Shown here: positions 22,279 through 32,010 of the stretch, in pieces | Position numbering within the stretch: position 1 is the first letter of the stretch | How the letters are laid out: each line of letters opens with the position of its first letter | Assembly: GCA_017429835.1 (NCBI GenBank) | Contig: JAFROD010000024.1 | Span: 1 to 58,577, forward strand | Direction of reading: 5' to 3' | DNA length: 58,577 nt | DNA from: Oscillospiraceae bacterium | GTDB lineage: Bacteria > Bacillota > Clostridia > Oscillospirales > Oscillospiraceae | Position numbers and translations under genes: made by a program | The notes under the pieces: model-generated | The model's database searches: none | Seen by the model: the letters and a program-made list of their open reading frames with translations, nothing else | Told to the model about the DNA's origin: nothing

Positions 22279-23370
22279 TTACGCAAGCGCTTCTTCGATA
22301 AACTGCTTTGACCGCTCGACAAGCGCGCCGATCGTTGCGGATACTTCCGTATAATCAACGTGCTCGTCTCCCGTGCCGCCGTTGAGACAGGCACATTGCG
22401 CACATCCTGCCCGCTCCATCAGATTCACGGCTCTTTCCGCCAGCTTCGGGTTATGATCAGTGAAGAGAAACTGCTTCTCGAAAACCAGTGAAAACGCAAC
22501 GCCGTGAAAGGAATCCGTTGCCACGTATTCTGCATTTTTGTATAAATCCAACAGCTCCAACGGTCCCACGTCGCGGAGTACCGTATCCGCGCGCCACGTT
22601 AAGAAGCCGTCCGTAACAACGACAAGCCGCAGCTCACGTTTTTTGGAGGCACGGCGCGCTGCTTCGTCACTTTCCTTTCCGCCCATCAGACGGTAGTAGA
22701 GCATATACGGCTCGCTGCCGACAGGACGCGGCACAGCCGCTTCGCTCCAAAACGCCTTGTCTTCCAGGAAGACCGGATCAAGCGTTTCGACAGGCTCCTT
22801 GTTCGTCAGCGCTTGTACGATCGAAACGCCGCTCTTTTCTCTGACAGAGATGCTTTGAAATCCGGCAAGGGCCGCTGCGGTCTCCTGCCTTTTTTCTTCC
22901 GGAATCGCCTTGACTCCAAAGCTCGCCGCATAAGCGATCCGTTTGATTTCCTCTCCGCCGAAGTTCAGGCAGAACGCTTCCCGCTCCTCTGCGATGCGGT
23001 TTGGATTGAACACCTGATCGCTGCCGGTAACGTAGCAATCCGCTTCGGGCGGATCTGCCCGCAACTCCTCCAGCGACTCGTAGCGTCTGGTCAGATCAAA
23101 ACGCCGCGCAATAAATCTTTCAAATTTGGCATATTTGCGTTTCTTTTGACCGGTCAACAGAAGATTCAACAAATAGTGCGGAACCGCCTTCATTCTGGCA
23201 GGCTTTGAGTTCAGCGGATAAATCGAGCGCAGATGCGGCGTGTTGAAGTCAATCACTTTGACGTCAGGCGAATACTGCTTCAGGAAGGTCATCAGCGAAT
23301 ACGCCTGCAGCACTGCGCCGTAATTCTTTGGGGTGTGAAAAGTGATCATCCGAATGCGTTTTTCCTTCAT
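22279..23370 (-). CDS. Polysaccharide pyruvyl transferase family protein
   Basis: A 363-residue GT-B-like protein. It has MITFHTPKNYGAVLQAYSLM at the N-terminus, VTGSDQVFNPN, and late motifs YVATDSFHGVAFSLVFEKQF and CACLNGG. The family transfers pyruvate from PEP to sugars as a ketal (CsaB, WcaK), adding negative charge to cell-wall polymers. Position next to the F420-hydrogenase-like protein is a recurrent pairing in Firmicutes and Bacteroidetes clusters. Confidence 0.85.
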   Translation of the reverse strand: MKEKRIRMITFHTPKNYGAVLQAYSLMTFLKQYSPDVKVIDFNTPHLRSIYPLNSKPARMKAVPHYLLNLLLTGQKKRKYAKFERFIARRFDLTRRYESLEELRADPPEADCYVTGSDQVFNPNRIAEEREAFCLNFGGEEIKRIAYAASFGVKAIPEEKRQETAAALAGFQSISVREKSGVSIVQALTNKEPVETLDPVFLEDKAFWSEAAVPRPVGSEPYMLYYRLMGGKESDEAARRASKKRELRLVVVTDGFLTWRADTVLRDVGPLELLDLYKNAEYVATDSFHGVAFSLVFEKQFLFTDHNPKLAERAVNLMERAGCAQCACLNGGTGDEHVDYTEVSATIGALVERSKQFIEEALA

Positions 23371-23417
23371 ATTGCACTCCTAATCCGCTGTCGTTGAAAC
23401 TGCCTGCAAAAACGCAG

Positions 23418-24575
23418 CTATAGCGCTATCGCTCTTTTTGCTACTTCTTCATAGGAAAACTCATCTTTGAACGCCATCGCTCTGCGTTTCATCTTGCGGA
23501 CTCTTTCCGGGTCGGTATACAGGCTCTGCAGTACCGACGCAGCGGAATCAACCGTGACCTCTTTCATCAGGATCGCGTTTCCGCCGTTGCTGACGTGGCG
23601 CATACCTTCCCATTCCTTGAATACGCAGGGTATCCCGCAGCCGCACGCCTGCTCCCAAAGGACAGAATGCGTTCCGGGGAAGAAAGCGAGATCCGCCGCA
23701 AGGAAATAGTTATACACCTCGCTTGCCCCCAGCCAGCCGACGTTTCGGATATGCCGGTCGTCGGTAAGGGCTTCGATCTCATCTCTGATCTCTTCTGCTA
23801 CGTTACCGAAGACAATCAGCTTCAGTTTCTCTGCGTTCAGTTTCCTGACCGCCTGCATCAACAGATGGATATTCTTCTTTCGGTCGATCTTCCCGCCGCT
23901 GACGACGACGAAATCATCCTCCGCGAGATCCAGCTCAGAGCGGATTCTCGCCCGAATCGCCGCCTGATGCGCAAAGTCAATCTTCCGGTTGTCCGCGCCC
24001 ATGACCAACAGGTCGATTTTCTCCGGCGGAACGTCGTAGACCTTCTCCATATACTCGCAGCGCCAGGGCGTCGTACCCCAAAATTTTATTACGGGCTTCT
24101 TAAGCTTTCCTATGATCGGTTGCCAGATCATGCGCATAAACGCCCGCTTCTTTGCGGTATCGACCGGAGAATTGAAATAGTCTGCGTGCTGGTCGGCAAA
24201 AGCTCTTACTTCCCTATGCCGCCGCAGATACCTTGCGATCGGGATATCGGCGGCAGAGGTCAGCCCGTGAATGAAGATGACGTCGGGCTTCACCCGGTCG
24301 ATCGCCTCATAGACGCCGTCGTAGCGGTTGAGCTGCAGTTCCTTGCCGAAAACGCGCAGCTCGTTCCGTTCCAGCTTGATCACGCGGACGCCATCGTCAT
24401 TGTCGTATTCCTTCAAGCCGGCATACTTCGGATCGCCCAAACGGCTGTTGGGAAAGTCGGAAGTCAGGATCGTTACGTCGTTTCCAAACAGCTTGTGATA
24501 TTTTGGCAGCAGGTTTTCCTGGTAGCCCAGTCCTTCCACGTAAAAGCACGCCAGCACAATATGCAGTATTTTCAT
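23418..24575 (-). CDS. Glycosyltransferase family 4
   Basis: A 385-residue GT-B enzyme. ATG 24575 (MKILHIVLACFYVEGLGYQE) is preferred over the TTG two codons upstream. The N-terminal acceptor domain carries a glycine-rich GLGYQENLLP loop. The C-terminal domain has VVSGGKIDRKKNIHLLMQAV and EQACGCGIPCVFKEWEGM, the GT4 EX7E-type motif. Sugar specificity cannot be read. It follows the acetyltransferase gene with a 6-bp gap. Confidence 0.85.
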   Translation of the reverse strand: MKILHIVLACFYVEGLGYQENLLPKYHKLFGNDVTILTSDFPNSRLGDPKYAGLKEYDNDDGVRVIKLERNELRVFGKELQLNRYDGVYEAIDRVKPDVIFIHGLTSAADIPIARYLRRHREVRAFADQHADYFNSPVDTAKKRAFMRMIWQPIIGKLKKPVIKFWGTTPWRCEYMEKVYDVPPEKIDLLVMGADNRKIDFAHQAAIRARIRSELDLAEDDFVVVSGGKIDRKKNIHLLMQAVRKLNAEKLKLIVFGNVAEEIRDEIEALTDDRHIRNVGWLGASEVYNYFLAADLAFFPGTHSVLWEQACGCGIPCVFKEWEGMRHVSNGGNAILMKEVTVDSAASVLQSLYTDPERVRKMKRRAMAFKDEFSYEEVAKRAIAL

Positions 24576-24581
24576 AAGCAA

Positions 24582-25217
24582 TTACAGCTCGCTCTGCCCG
24601 GCGAGGAACGCGTCAACGTCTGAAAAATCGGCGCGCAGCTCCTGCAGGCGCTCGTCCGGCCAGTCCCACCAGGCAATTCTTTGCAGACGTTCTGCCGTGT
24701 CGGCGTCAAAGCGTTTGCGGATCTCCTTTGCAGGGACGCCGCCGACAACGGTATAGGGCGGAACGTCCATCGTCACGACCGCGCCGGCAGCAATCACAGC
24801 GCCGTCACCGACGGAAATGCCGCCGACCAAAAGGGCGCCGGCGCCAATCCAAACGTCGTTCCCGATCACCGCAGGCGTCGTTGTTTCATCAAAAAGCGTT
24901 TCAGATACGAAGCTCGTCCCACACTGCTTTGCGCAGGAATAGAACGCCGGATGCGTGGAGACCCAAGTTCTGGTGGGATGTGTGCCGCTTACCGTCACAA
25001 CGCGGTTGCCGACGGAGCAAAACTTCCCGATATCGGCGTTGATGCGGCACTCCTCTCCGAGATAGGAATACCTGCCGAGCCGTCCGCTGAATACGCTGCC
25101 CGCCCCGATCCGGTTATAACCGCCGAATGCAGCGGTTCCGGACACGTTGGCGCGTTTCCCGATCCGGACGGTCGGATTCTTCAGACAGATCAGTTTTCTC
25201 TTAATAAAGTTACGCAT
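24582..25217 (-). CDS. Hexapeptide-repeat O-acetyltransferase (CatB/LbH type)
   Basis: A 211-residue left-handed beta-helix protein with repeats of the form (I/V)GxxxxI, including [20 protein letters not shown] and [20 protein letters not shown], followed by [14 protein letters not shown]. The catalytic His is probably in SGTHPTRTW. It likely acetylates a sugar hydroxyl or amine of the repeat unit from acetyl-CoA. If paired with the DegT aminotransferase at 37403-38521 it could act like PglD, making a 4-N-acetyl sugar. Confidence 0.85.
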   Translation of the reverse strand: MRNFIKRKLICLKNPTVRIGKRANVSGTAAFGGYNRIGAGSVFSGRLGRYSYLGEECRINADIGKFCSVGNRVVTVSGTHPTRTWVSTHPAFYSCAKQCGTSFVSETLFDETTTPAVIGNDVWIGAGALLVGGISVGDGAVIAAGAVVTMDVPPYTVVGGVPAKEIRKRFDADTAERLQRIAWWDWPDERLQELRADFSDVDAFLAGQSEL

Positions 25218-25231
25218 AATCCGTATCTCCC

Positions 25232-26503
25232 TTAGCTGTATCTGCTGTACGCCTTGATATACTTTGATTTTTTCTTTTGCGATCTCGCATCAGCACCAGC
25301 CGGCTGCGCATGTTCCATCTCCAGCGAATTGACGCATGCGCCGATCAGTACGAATAAGGCGGCATTGTGCGCCAGGTAACTGCCGCTGAGCATCAGCTTT
25401 ACAACGCTGGAAGAGAACAGTGCCAGAACCAGCAGTCGCAAGGCGTCGTTTTTCGTTCTGAAGCCCTTGAAGAACAGCACGCAGAGCGTGACAACGATCA
25501 CAGTCCCGAGCAGGAGACCCCACTGCGCGATCAACTCGATGATCAAGTTGTGCGCATAATGGTTTTCGCCAATCGTCCGATCCCCGTACAGTCCTCTGCC
25601 AAAGAGGGTAAAGCTTTCTATGATCCTTAGCTGGATATCTCCTCTGCCGGAATCGCTGGAAAACTCTCCCTCTATCAAAAGCTCGAGCGTGCGGCTTGAA
25701 ACTCCGATTGAATCCATGGAGTCCTTCAGTGAGGTCAGAATCTGCTGCCACAGTATCAGAATGATTACCCCTCCGGTTAACAGAAAACACGCCAGGAAGA
25801 TTTTCTTTCCCACAGAAGCTTTGCTGATCAGAAAATAGCTGATCATGCTGAAGAACACGCAAGCCAGGGGGCCTCTTGCGCCGGCAAGAAATATCATAAT
25901 GCCTCCGACAATTGCCGCGATCAAAGGCAGACCCTTTTTCTTTTCAAAATAATAGATAAACGAAAGAATCGTAGCAAAGACAAGATTGTATGAGAAGCTC
26001 ATATACTCCGGCTGCGAATCTCTTAGAAGCATTATGACAAACGAGCCGACGGAGCAGAATACAACGATCAGCGAGAATCGCTGGCAAGTTTCAAACATTT
26101 GGTCGTAATCCGTAACGTATCTCATAAAAACGTACGCAGGAATAGAATACACGAACAAAAGGTACGCCGGATTTCCCGCAAAATCAGTCCATTGGGTAAA
26201 CATGAAGTCTTTGTTTCCTTCGGCGAACGTATAGGAAAGCGCGAAGGCGACCAAAAATCCGATCGACACGATCAGCACGTCGAGCTTGAGCTGAAAATGA
26301 AGCTGCCGCAGGCTTGCCAGAAGCATTCCTGCCAAAACGGCATAGCAAACCAGAGTATCCAGCGAAAAGCCTGCACCGAAGATCAGTCGGCAAAGCTGAT
26401 TGACAAAGTGGGTGATCGGTGCAAAACAGATCATCGTGCAAATCGTTATCATCAGAACCTTCTGATTCTGCTCTTTATGTCGTTCAATGTTCAGCTCGAT
26501 CAT
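25232..26503 (-). CDS. O-antigen/polysaccharide polymerase (Wzy-like), copy B
   Basis: A 423-residue polytopic protein with about ten membrane helices and a large extracellular loop containing [11 protein letters not shown], the [11 protein letters not shown] segment and [13 protein letters not shown], as in Wzy/O-antigen ligase proteins; [11 protein letters not shown] lies in a preceding helix. It is strongly similar over its whole length to the next gene upstream (26598-27854), so the two arose by tandem duplication. The AAAGGAG lies directly against the annotated ATG, so initiation is uncertain. Confidence 0.8.
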   Translation of the reverse strand: MIELNIERHKEQNQKVLMITICTMICFAPITHFVNQLCRLIFGAGFSLDTLVCYAVLAGMLLASLRQLHFQLKLDVLIVSIGFLVAFALSYTFAEGNKDFMFTQWTDFAGNPAYLLFVYSIPAYVFMRYVTDYDQMFETCQRFSLIVVFCSVGSFVIMLLRDSQPEYMSFSYNLVFATILSFIYYFEKKKGLPLIAAIVGGIMIFLAGARGPLACVFFSMISYFLISKASVGKKIFLACFLLTGGVIILILWQQILTSLKDSMDSIGVSSRTLELLIEGEFSSDSGRGDIQLRIIESFTLFGRGLYGDRTIGENHYAHNLIIELIAQWGLLLGTVIVVTLCVLFFKGFRTKNDALRLLVLALFSSSVVKLMLSGSYLAHNAALFVLIGACVNSLEMEHAQPAGADARSQKKKSKYIKAYSRYS

Positions 26504-26597
26504 CTCCTTTCGTCAAAGAATCAAAATACTGCGTCTGCGTCGTTGGAAACCCTTTCTGATCAGAAGAGCAGCCCTATAAACACGCGCAAACGTATCT

Positions 26598-27854
26598 TTA
26601 TGAACTGTACCTTCTGTAGGTTTTAATGTACTTTGATTTCTTTTTCGGAACTTCCCTGTTCTCCGCGACCGGCAACGCGTCTTCCAGCTCCAGAGAGTTG
26701 ACGCATGCGGCGATCAGCACAAAGAAGGAGGCGTTGTGCGCCAGATAGCTTCCGCTGAACATCAGCTTTACAACACTGGAGGAGAAAAGCACCATTATCA
26801 GCAACTGCAGACTGGTATTCTTCGTCCGGAAGCCTTTGATAAACAGTCCGCACAGAATCGTGAGGAGCCCCGCTCCGATCAGATAACCCCATTGCGCGAT
26901 CAATTCGATGATCAGGTTATGCGCATAATGGTCGTCGCCTAGCGCACGGTCGCCGTAGAGCCCGCTGCCGATCAAGGAGAAGCCATCTATGATTTTTTTT
27001 TGGATTTCTCCTCTGCTGGAATCACTGAAGATTTCTCCCTCCATGAGCAAGTCGATCGTTCTGCTTGAAATGCCGATCGAATCCACGGAATCCTTCAGCG
27101 CGCTTAGGATCGGCTGCCACATCAGCATGACGATCATGGTGCCGACTATGATGAAACAAACCAAAAAGACCTTCTTCTTCGCGGAGGCTTTACTTATCAG
27201 GAAATAGGCTGCCAAGCTGAACACGACACATGCCAGCGGGCCTCTCGCCCCAGCAAAGAAGATCAGGATCGTACCTGTGAGCGCGGTGATCAACGGCATG
27301 ACTTTCCTTTTCTCAAAGTAATAGACCAACGAAATGATGGTCGGAAACACGAGATTATAGGAAAAGCTCATATACTCCGGCTGACTGTCTCTGAGGAACA
27401 TCAAGACAAACGAGCCAAGCGAGCAGAAAACAACGATCTCCGAGAAAACGTGGCAAATCTCAAACATCCGATCAAAGTCCGTAACATATCTCATATAGAC
27501 ATAGGCGGGAAGAGAGTATACGAACAGCAGATACATCGGGTTGCCTGCAAAATCCGTCCATTGGGTGAACATATAGAGTTTATTGTTATGAATGAAGGAA
27601 TAGGAAAGCACAAAAGAAAGCACAAACAGGAGCAGGACAGCCATCACGTCGGTTTTGACTTTAAAATGCAACTGCCTCAGGCTCGCCAGGAGCATTCCTG
27701 CCAGGATCGAATAACAAACCAGAGTATCCAGCGTGAAGCCTGCTCCGATGATCAGCCTGAACAACTGATTGATGAAATGGACGATCGGCGTAAAGCAGAT
27801 CATAGTGCAGATCGTAATGATCAAAACGGTCTGATTTCTTTCTTTATGCTTCAT
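26598..27854 (-). CDS. O-antigen/polysaccharide polymerase (Wzy-like), copy A
   Basis: A 418-residue membrane protein, paralogue of copy B with the same helices and motifs ([53 protein letters not shown]). Differences concentrate in the hydrophobic N-terminal third and the outer loop. Wzy proteins link undecaprenyl-bound repeat units outside the membrane. Two adjacent copies imply two linkages or an adaptive duplication. The 94-bp gap between the copies is the second-largest in the downstream half of the operon and holds no gene. Confidence 0.8.
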   Translation of the reverse strand: MKHKERNQTVLIITICTMICFTPIVHFINQLFRLIIGAGFTLDTLVCYSILAGMLLASLRQLHFKVKTDVMAVLLLFVLSFVLSYSFIHNNKLYMFTQWTDFAGNPMYLLFVYSLPAYVYMRYVTDFDRMFEICHVFSEIVVFCSLGSFVLMFLRDSQPEYMSFSYNLVFPTIISLVYYFEKRKVMPLITALTGTILIFFAGARGPLACVVFSLAAYFLISKASAKKKVFLVCFIIVGTMIVMLMWQPILSALKDSVDSIGISSRTIDLLMEGEIFSDSSRGEIQKKIIDGFSLIGSGLYGDRALGDDHYAHNLIIELIAQWGYLIGAGLLTILCGLFIKGFRTKNTSLQLLIMVLFSSSVVKLMFSGSYLAHNASFFVLIAACVNSLELEDALPVAENREVPKKKSKYIKTYRRYSS

Positions 27855-27884
27855 TGTCAGCTCGATCGTCTCCTTTCCTGTGGA

Positions 27885-29093
27885 TTACGGCAACGCGGTG
27901 TCTACGCTCTTGGAAAGCGCACGTTCCAGTATGCGGCGAATGCTCTCTCCGCCGTGGTGTCGGAAACTTGATTCTATCTCCGCAGCGGGAATCACTTTGC
28001 CGCGGTTTCCTTCAATAAACGCTTGCAGATTCTTTTCTGCGTCCTCTGCATTAGATATATGCAGCGCGGCAGGGTGCTTCGAAAGGAGCTCTCTGCTCTG
28101 CCCGCTGCCGAAGCTGATGATCGGACGGCACGCGGCAATATACTCGAACAGCTTGCTTGGCAGGAATTCAGGCAGACTGTTTTCAATATTGATCAAGCAA
28201 TCTGCACTTCTGTATATTTCCCCGATCTTTTCATGAGAAACCGGCGCGTGCAGCAGGATCCTGCTGTCGAGCGCGGCGTATTTTCTCACCGTATCTTCAC
28301 AGCCGGTACTGTACAGGTGCAATCGGATATCCGGATCGGACACCGCATGGAACGCCGCCAGCATCGGCTCCGGATTTCTGATTTTCGGATAGAATCTTCC
28401 GGCATACACGCAATGAATATATGCGTTTGAGAATTCGCTGTTTTGAGTCGGCGCTTCGGAAACCTTCGGCAGCAGGTAGGGCAGCCTGCGGCAATCGTCT
28501 GCGCAGCAGCGGAGGTCTTCTCTTGCGTTGTAGACTTCCTCGGACAGCAGCAGAACGTCTGCACAGGCACAGACGCTGCGCTCGAAGGCCGCCAGCCGCT
28601 CTTTCCCGTAAAACAGCGGACGGACGCGTCCCGCGGCGGCATAGGGATCGACTGTATACGCGCACCAACGCAAAGTCGGATGCTCTTGTTTAAAGGCTTT
28701 TGCGGCAGCGTGTGCCGCAAAAGGAGAACAGACGGAGAACACTGCGTCCAGCGGCTGCCTGCGGTGTAATTGATTTAACACTTCGAGCGCCTGCTTGCGG
28801 AACCACGCAAGATTGCCGAGCGCGGCGGTCTTCATCTGCGCTCCGCCGATCACGTGGGCAGCGGTTCTGGTCAACGTCGATCCGCGGCGTTCAAGCTGCA
28901 TCCGCTTCCCCAACAGGGCATGCACGCGGATTCCGTTTTCCTCCGCCTGTTTCGGCGCATCGCAGGAGCTGATGCAGATGACGTCGATATCGTAGCTGTC
29001 CGTCAAAAGAGAAAGATATCTCTTCGTACACAGTCCCGTCGGTGAAGGAGACGGATAATAGACGCCGCACAGAACGGCAAGGTGTTTTTTCAT
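27885..29093 (-). CDS. Glycosyltransferase (GT4-like)
   Basis: A 402-residue GT-B protein. The N-terminus MKKHLAVLCGVYYPSPSPTG is typical of family 4 acceptor domains, and the C-terminal nucleotide-sugar domain has IHCVYAGRFYPKIRNPEPML and LPSKLFEYIAACRPIISFGS. Sugar specificity is unknown. It begins 2 bp after the nucleotidyltransferase-like gene, so it is translationally close to the kinase trio. Confidence 0.8.
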   Translation of the reverse strand: MKKHLAVLCGVYYPSPSPTGLCTKRYLSLLTDSYDIDVICISSCDAPKQAEENGIRVHALLGKRMQLERRGSTLTRTAAHVIGGAQMKTAALGNLAWFRKQALEVLNQLHRRQPLDAVFSVCSPFAAHAAAKAFKQEHPTLRWCAYTVDPYAAAGRVRPLFYGKERLAAFERSVCACADVLLLSEEVYNAREDLRCCADDCRRLPYLLPKVSEAPTQNSEFSNAYIHCVYAGRFYPKIRNPEPMLAAFHAVSDPDIRLHLYSTGCEDTVRKYAALDSRILLHAPVSHEKIGEIYRSADCLINIENSLPEFLPSKLFEYIAACRPIISFGSGQSRELLSKHPAALHISNAEDAEKNLQAFIEGNRGKVIPAAEIESSFRHHGGESIRRILERALSKSVDTALP

Positions 29094-29095
29094 TG

Positions 29096-30193
29096 TTAAA
29101 CGATCCTTTTCAGATGGCGGATGATCCCGCTCATGCCGCCGCTTCCGTATACGCTTCTTCTCCAGTCTTTATCCGGAAAAAGCGTATCCTTCAGTCCAGC
29201 GGCAGCCGAGCGGTCGTGGCTGGCGATCTCGATCCGCATGACGCGCGCTCTGGACGGCTCCGGCAGCAAAACGCCGTGTTTTTCGTCGTAAACCAGCTTT
29301 AAGAGCTGTTTGATCTTCGGCTCCTGCGCAATCGGCAGCGCCGTTCCGGCGATTCGGTTGGAAAGATACGCGGCAGAATACAGTCTGCGCTCCGTATGAT
29401 CCCGCTTTGCCTGTGCGGCGATGCGCGCCCACTCCGCGTCCGTCAGTCCGTCTGCGGCGTTGACAATGTCGCGATACAAGCGGATCGCCGGCGCGCGGCA
29501 GAACGAATGGAGCGAAATATGAAGCAGGCAGATATACAGCAGCGCATCCCGCTGCGGCAGGAGAATCGCCGTATCGCGGTAGGTGCGAAGCTGCGCCCAG
29601 TTCGTAAAATCGTCCGTCTTAACGGTACAGGGCTGCGTCAGTCTTGACAGCGGGAACACTTCAAAGCTAAAGTGGAAATCCTGCGGCAGGCGTTCCGGGT
29701 GTTCAAAATTCGCAGAAATGAACAGCGCACCTGTGAACCGTTCCTCGCAGCGGTAACCGAGCGAGGTCATCACCCGTTTGACCGCGGGATACTCTTCCGC
29801 ATCTACGTAGTTGTCCACGTCGCCTGACGCAAACAGCGCCGTATCGCCGCACGCCGCAAGCATCGCGCCGAAGTTTTCAGTTACGAAGAGTTTTCTGCAC
29901 CCGGCGGCAGTCAGCGCGGCGTAAACGCGATCCAACTCTGCAATGATCTGCCGGTTGCGTTCCGCATAGCGGTCATAAATCGGCTGCCAGGTCTGCGGAG
30001 CAACCTTGAGAACGAGCATGAGCTTTGCCAAAAACGGAAGCATCTTCGCTTGCGTTGCCTTGGCAAGCAGCGTTTCTTCGCCCAATTCCCGTGCCAGACG
30101 TATCAGTTCCTGCTTTTCTTCCTGTGCAAGGTCTTCGCGGACAGAGGCGTTCGCAAGTTTGGAAAACTGTATGAAGTTACCGTCCGTCTTCAC
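29096..30193 (-). CDS. Nucleotidyltransferase family protein (NTP_transf_5 type)
   Basis: A 365-residue protein. The minimal nucleotidyltransferase core is recognisable in AAGCRKLFVTENFGAMLAAC followed by FASGDVDNYVDAEEYPAVKR, where GDVDNYVD supplies the metal-binding acids; the rest is helical. It overlaps the phosphotransferase-like gene by 4 bp, and that gene overlaps the kinase-like gene by 1 bp, so the three are made in a fixed ratio. The substrate is unknown. It is distantly related to 16884-18041. Confidence 0.7.
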   Translation of the reverse strand: MKTDGNFIQFSKLANASVREDLAQEEKQELIRLARELGEETLLAKATQAKMLPFLAKLMLVLKVAPQTWQPIYDRYAERNRQIIAELDRVYAALTAAGCRKLFVTENFGAMLAACGDTALFASGDVDNYVDAEEYPAVKRVMTSLGYRCEERFTGALFISANFEHPERLPQDFHFSFEVFPLSRLTQPCTVKTDDFTNWAQLRTYRDTAILLPQRDALLYICLLHISLHSFCRAPAIRLYRDIVNAADGLTDAEWARIAAQAKRDHTERRLYSAAYLSNRIAGTALPIAQEPKIKQLLKLVYDEKHGVLLPEPSRARVMRIEIASHDRSAAAGLKDTLFPDKDWRRSVYGSGGMSGIIRHLKRIV

Positions 30194-31350
30194 GCGATCC
30201 CAACCTCCGTTACGGCATTCTTCAGGTCTTTCAAATAGTTATCGTAGATGTCTCCGCCCCAGTCCTGCGGCAGCTCCATCATGTCCTCCAGATAAAAGAG
30301 GATATCCTCCAGCATGACGACGCCTTTTACAACTGCGGGGACTGCTCTGTCCGTTTTCGCAGTACGATCCGCTTGGTAGGCTTTCTCAGCCTGCGAGCGC
30401 AGGAACTGCCGCCATTGGTGCGGTCTGCGAAGAGCGTACGCCAAAACTGCGCTATCGTACCACACGCTGCGCTCCCCTGCCGTCTCCCAGTCGTAGAGAA
30501 TCGTCTTTCCGTTCGGATCGACCCAGACGTTTCCCGTTTGCAGGTCGCCGTGACTCATGGCGACAGGGAGTTCTTTGGGAAGCAGGTTTTCAATGCTTCC
30601 GATTCTCTCCAAGAGCCGCAGCGTATCGTCCGCCATTTTGACGTGCTTTTTTTCTTTTGCCGCCAAACAGAGGGCAGTAATCCGCTCCGTCAGGGTGCGA
30701 AGATATGCGCGAGCGTCCGCTCTGCGCACGGTATCGTCCGCGAGTTTCCGAACGGCGGCAAAGGCGTCCGCAACGCCCTTCCGGTACATTGCATCGTCCG
30801 TGACACGCGCCAGCGGATGCCCTTTCAGGATCGGCTCGACAAACCACTTCTCTCCCCACCGTTCCATCGGCAGGAGAAAGTCATATTGATGATGCAGCCG
30901 AAACTGCAGTTGATTCTTGAAAAACTTGTCGGAGAAGCCGTCTTTGATCCTGCAGCCGACGGTTCCGCTCTTGTAGTCGAAAAAGCGGATGGAACGATTA
31001 TTCGGCGCAATGACCAGGTCGTGTCCCGCGATGCAACCCGGCTCCAGGCGAAACCGATAGGACGAGAACAGGCGACCCGTGTGCAGCATTGCAAAGACAT
31101 ACGCTTTTACCGCAAGGTTTTTCAGTTTACTTCCCCGTGTATTCCACTCACTGTAAAAGAATGCCTGCGCCCGCTTGGAAATCTTCGGCGGACAGAGGGC
31201 GGACAGCCGCGGCTTTATCACGAGGTTCGCGTGCTTTTCCTGCCGTGCCAGCGTTACTTCCGCGTGCTCCGCTTCTTTGAAGTACGCCTCCACGGTGGAA
31301 GAAAGCAGCCCGAAGAAGTCTTCCCGATCAAGCATGGAGGATAGATCCAT
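30190..31350 (-). CDS. Aminoglycoside/choline phosphotransferase-like kinase (APH fold)
   Basis: A 386-residue protein with the APH-fold catalytic loop MSHGDLQTGNVWVDPNGKT (Asp base and Asn) and the metal-binding Asp in ILYDWETAGERSVWYDSAVL. The N-lobe is less conserved. In a polysaccharide operon the target is more likely a sugar, choline-like alcohol or lipid carrier than an antibiotic. Overlaps on both sides tie it to the nucleotidyltransferase and thymidylate-kinase-like genes. Confidence 0.8.
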   Translation of the reverse strand: MDLSSMLDREDFFGLLSSTVEAYFKEAEHAEVTLARQEKHANLVIKPRLSALCPPKISKRAQAFFYSEWNTRGSKLKNLAVKAYVFAMLHTGRLFSSYRFRLEPGCIAGHDLVIAPNNRSIRFFDYKSGTVGCRIKDGFSDKFFKNQLQFRLHHQYDFLLPMERWGEKWFVEPILKGHPLARVTDDAMYRKGVADAFAAVRKLADDTVRRADARAYLRTLTERITALCLAAKEKKHVKMADDTLRLLERIGSIENLLPKELPVAMSHGDLQTGNVWVDPNGKTILYDWETAGERSVWYDSAVLAYALRRPHQWRQFLRSQAEKAYQADRTAKTDRAVPAVVKGVVMLEDILFYLEDMMELPQDWGGDIYDNYLKDLKNAVTEVGIA

Positions 31351-32009
31351 CAGACGTCCCCTCCTTTTTCCAGACCGAGCGCCTGAAGCACCTGTTTATG
31401 CAGCTCCTCGCGCGGGAGAAGCCCGTCCATAACGTTCGTCCAACAGCCTTTTTCCGCATAGGCGCGGTAGACTGCGATCTTCTGCTTTTTTATTTCGATA
31501 TCTTCAATTCCAGCGGCGTTTTTCTGTTGATCCCGCGCAAGGGAAACCTCTGCGGGAACGAAGAATACGAAAGACACCTTCGGCTTTGCAGCGAGCCGGC
31601 GAACCAGCTTCCACAGTACGGATTTATCCAGATCGACGTGCGGAAAGTCAAATTGCAGTTCCACCGCCGTGTCCCAGAGATAGCGGTCGCAGAAGACGTA
31701 GCGATGCGTCAGGTTCAGCAGGCGGTAGTGGATCGACCAGTACCAGCACAGATCCAGCATCGACACGCGGTACAGGAACTTTTCTTTTTTCGGGTTTGCA
31801 AAGAATGCCTCGCGGTATTCCCGCTTGCCGGCGTCGTCCATTTTGCCGTCGCGGCGGACGAGCCTTTTCAGGAAAACAACAAGCGGCGTTCCTCGCGCCT
31901 TGCTCCATTTTGTAACGGAGCGCAGGCGCTTTTTGTCGCAATATGCGCGCAGCAGATCCAACTGCGTGCTCTTTCCGGCACTGTCAATACCGCTGAAACT
32001 AACGATCAT
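31350..32009 (-). CDS. Thymidylate-kinase-like P-loop kinase
   Basis: A 219-residue protein with a P-loop FSGIDSAGKSTQL (about residues 4-16), a DR-type motif VFCDRYLWDTAVELQFDFP and a lid-like region before AGIEDIEIKKQKIA. The fold is that of thymidylate kinase, but the central substrate region differs and the location is a polysaccharide operon, so a role in dTMP phosphorylation is unlikely. It may phosphorylate a sugar or alcohol phosphate precursor together with the two downstream genes (inference). Confidence 0.75.
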   Translation of the reverse strand: MIVSFSGIDSAGKSTQLDLLRAYCDKKRLRSVTKWSKARGTPLVVFLKRLVRRDGKMDDAGKREYREAFFANPKKEKFLYRVSMLDLCWYWSIHYRLLNLTHRYVFCDRYLWDTAVELQFDFPHVDLDKSVLWKLVRRLAAKPKVSFVFFVPAEVSLARDQQKNAAGIEDIEIKKQKIAVYRAYAEKGCWTNVMDGLLPREELHKQVLQALGLEKGGDV

Positions 32010-32010
32010 A

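Noticed and set aside
30190..31350. Aminoglycoside resistance phosphotransferase
   Set aside because: Only the kinase fold is shared; the location inside a polysaccharide operon makes a biosynthetic substrate more likely.
31350..32009. Housekeeping thymidylate kinase (tmk)
   Set aside because: P-loop and DR motifs fit the fold, but the substrate region is divergent and it is locked by overlap to polysaccharide-operon genes.
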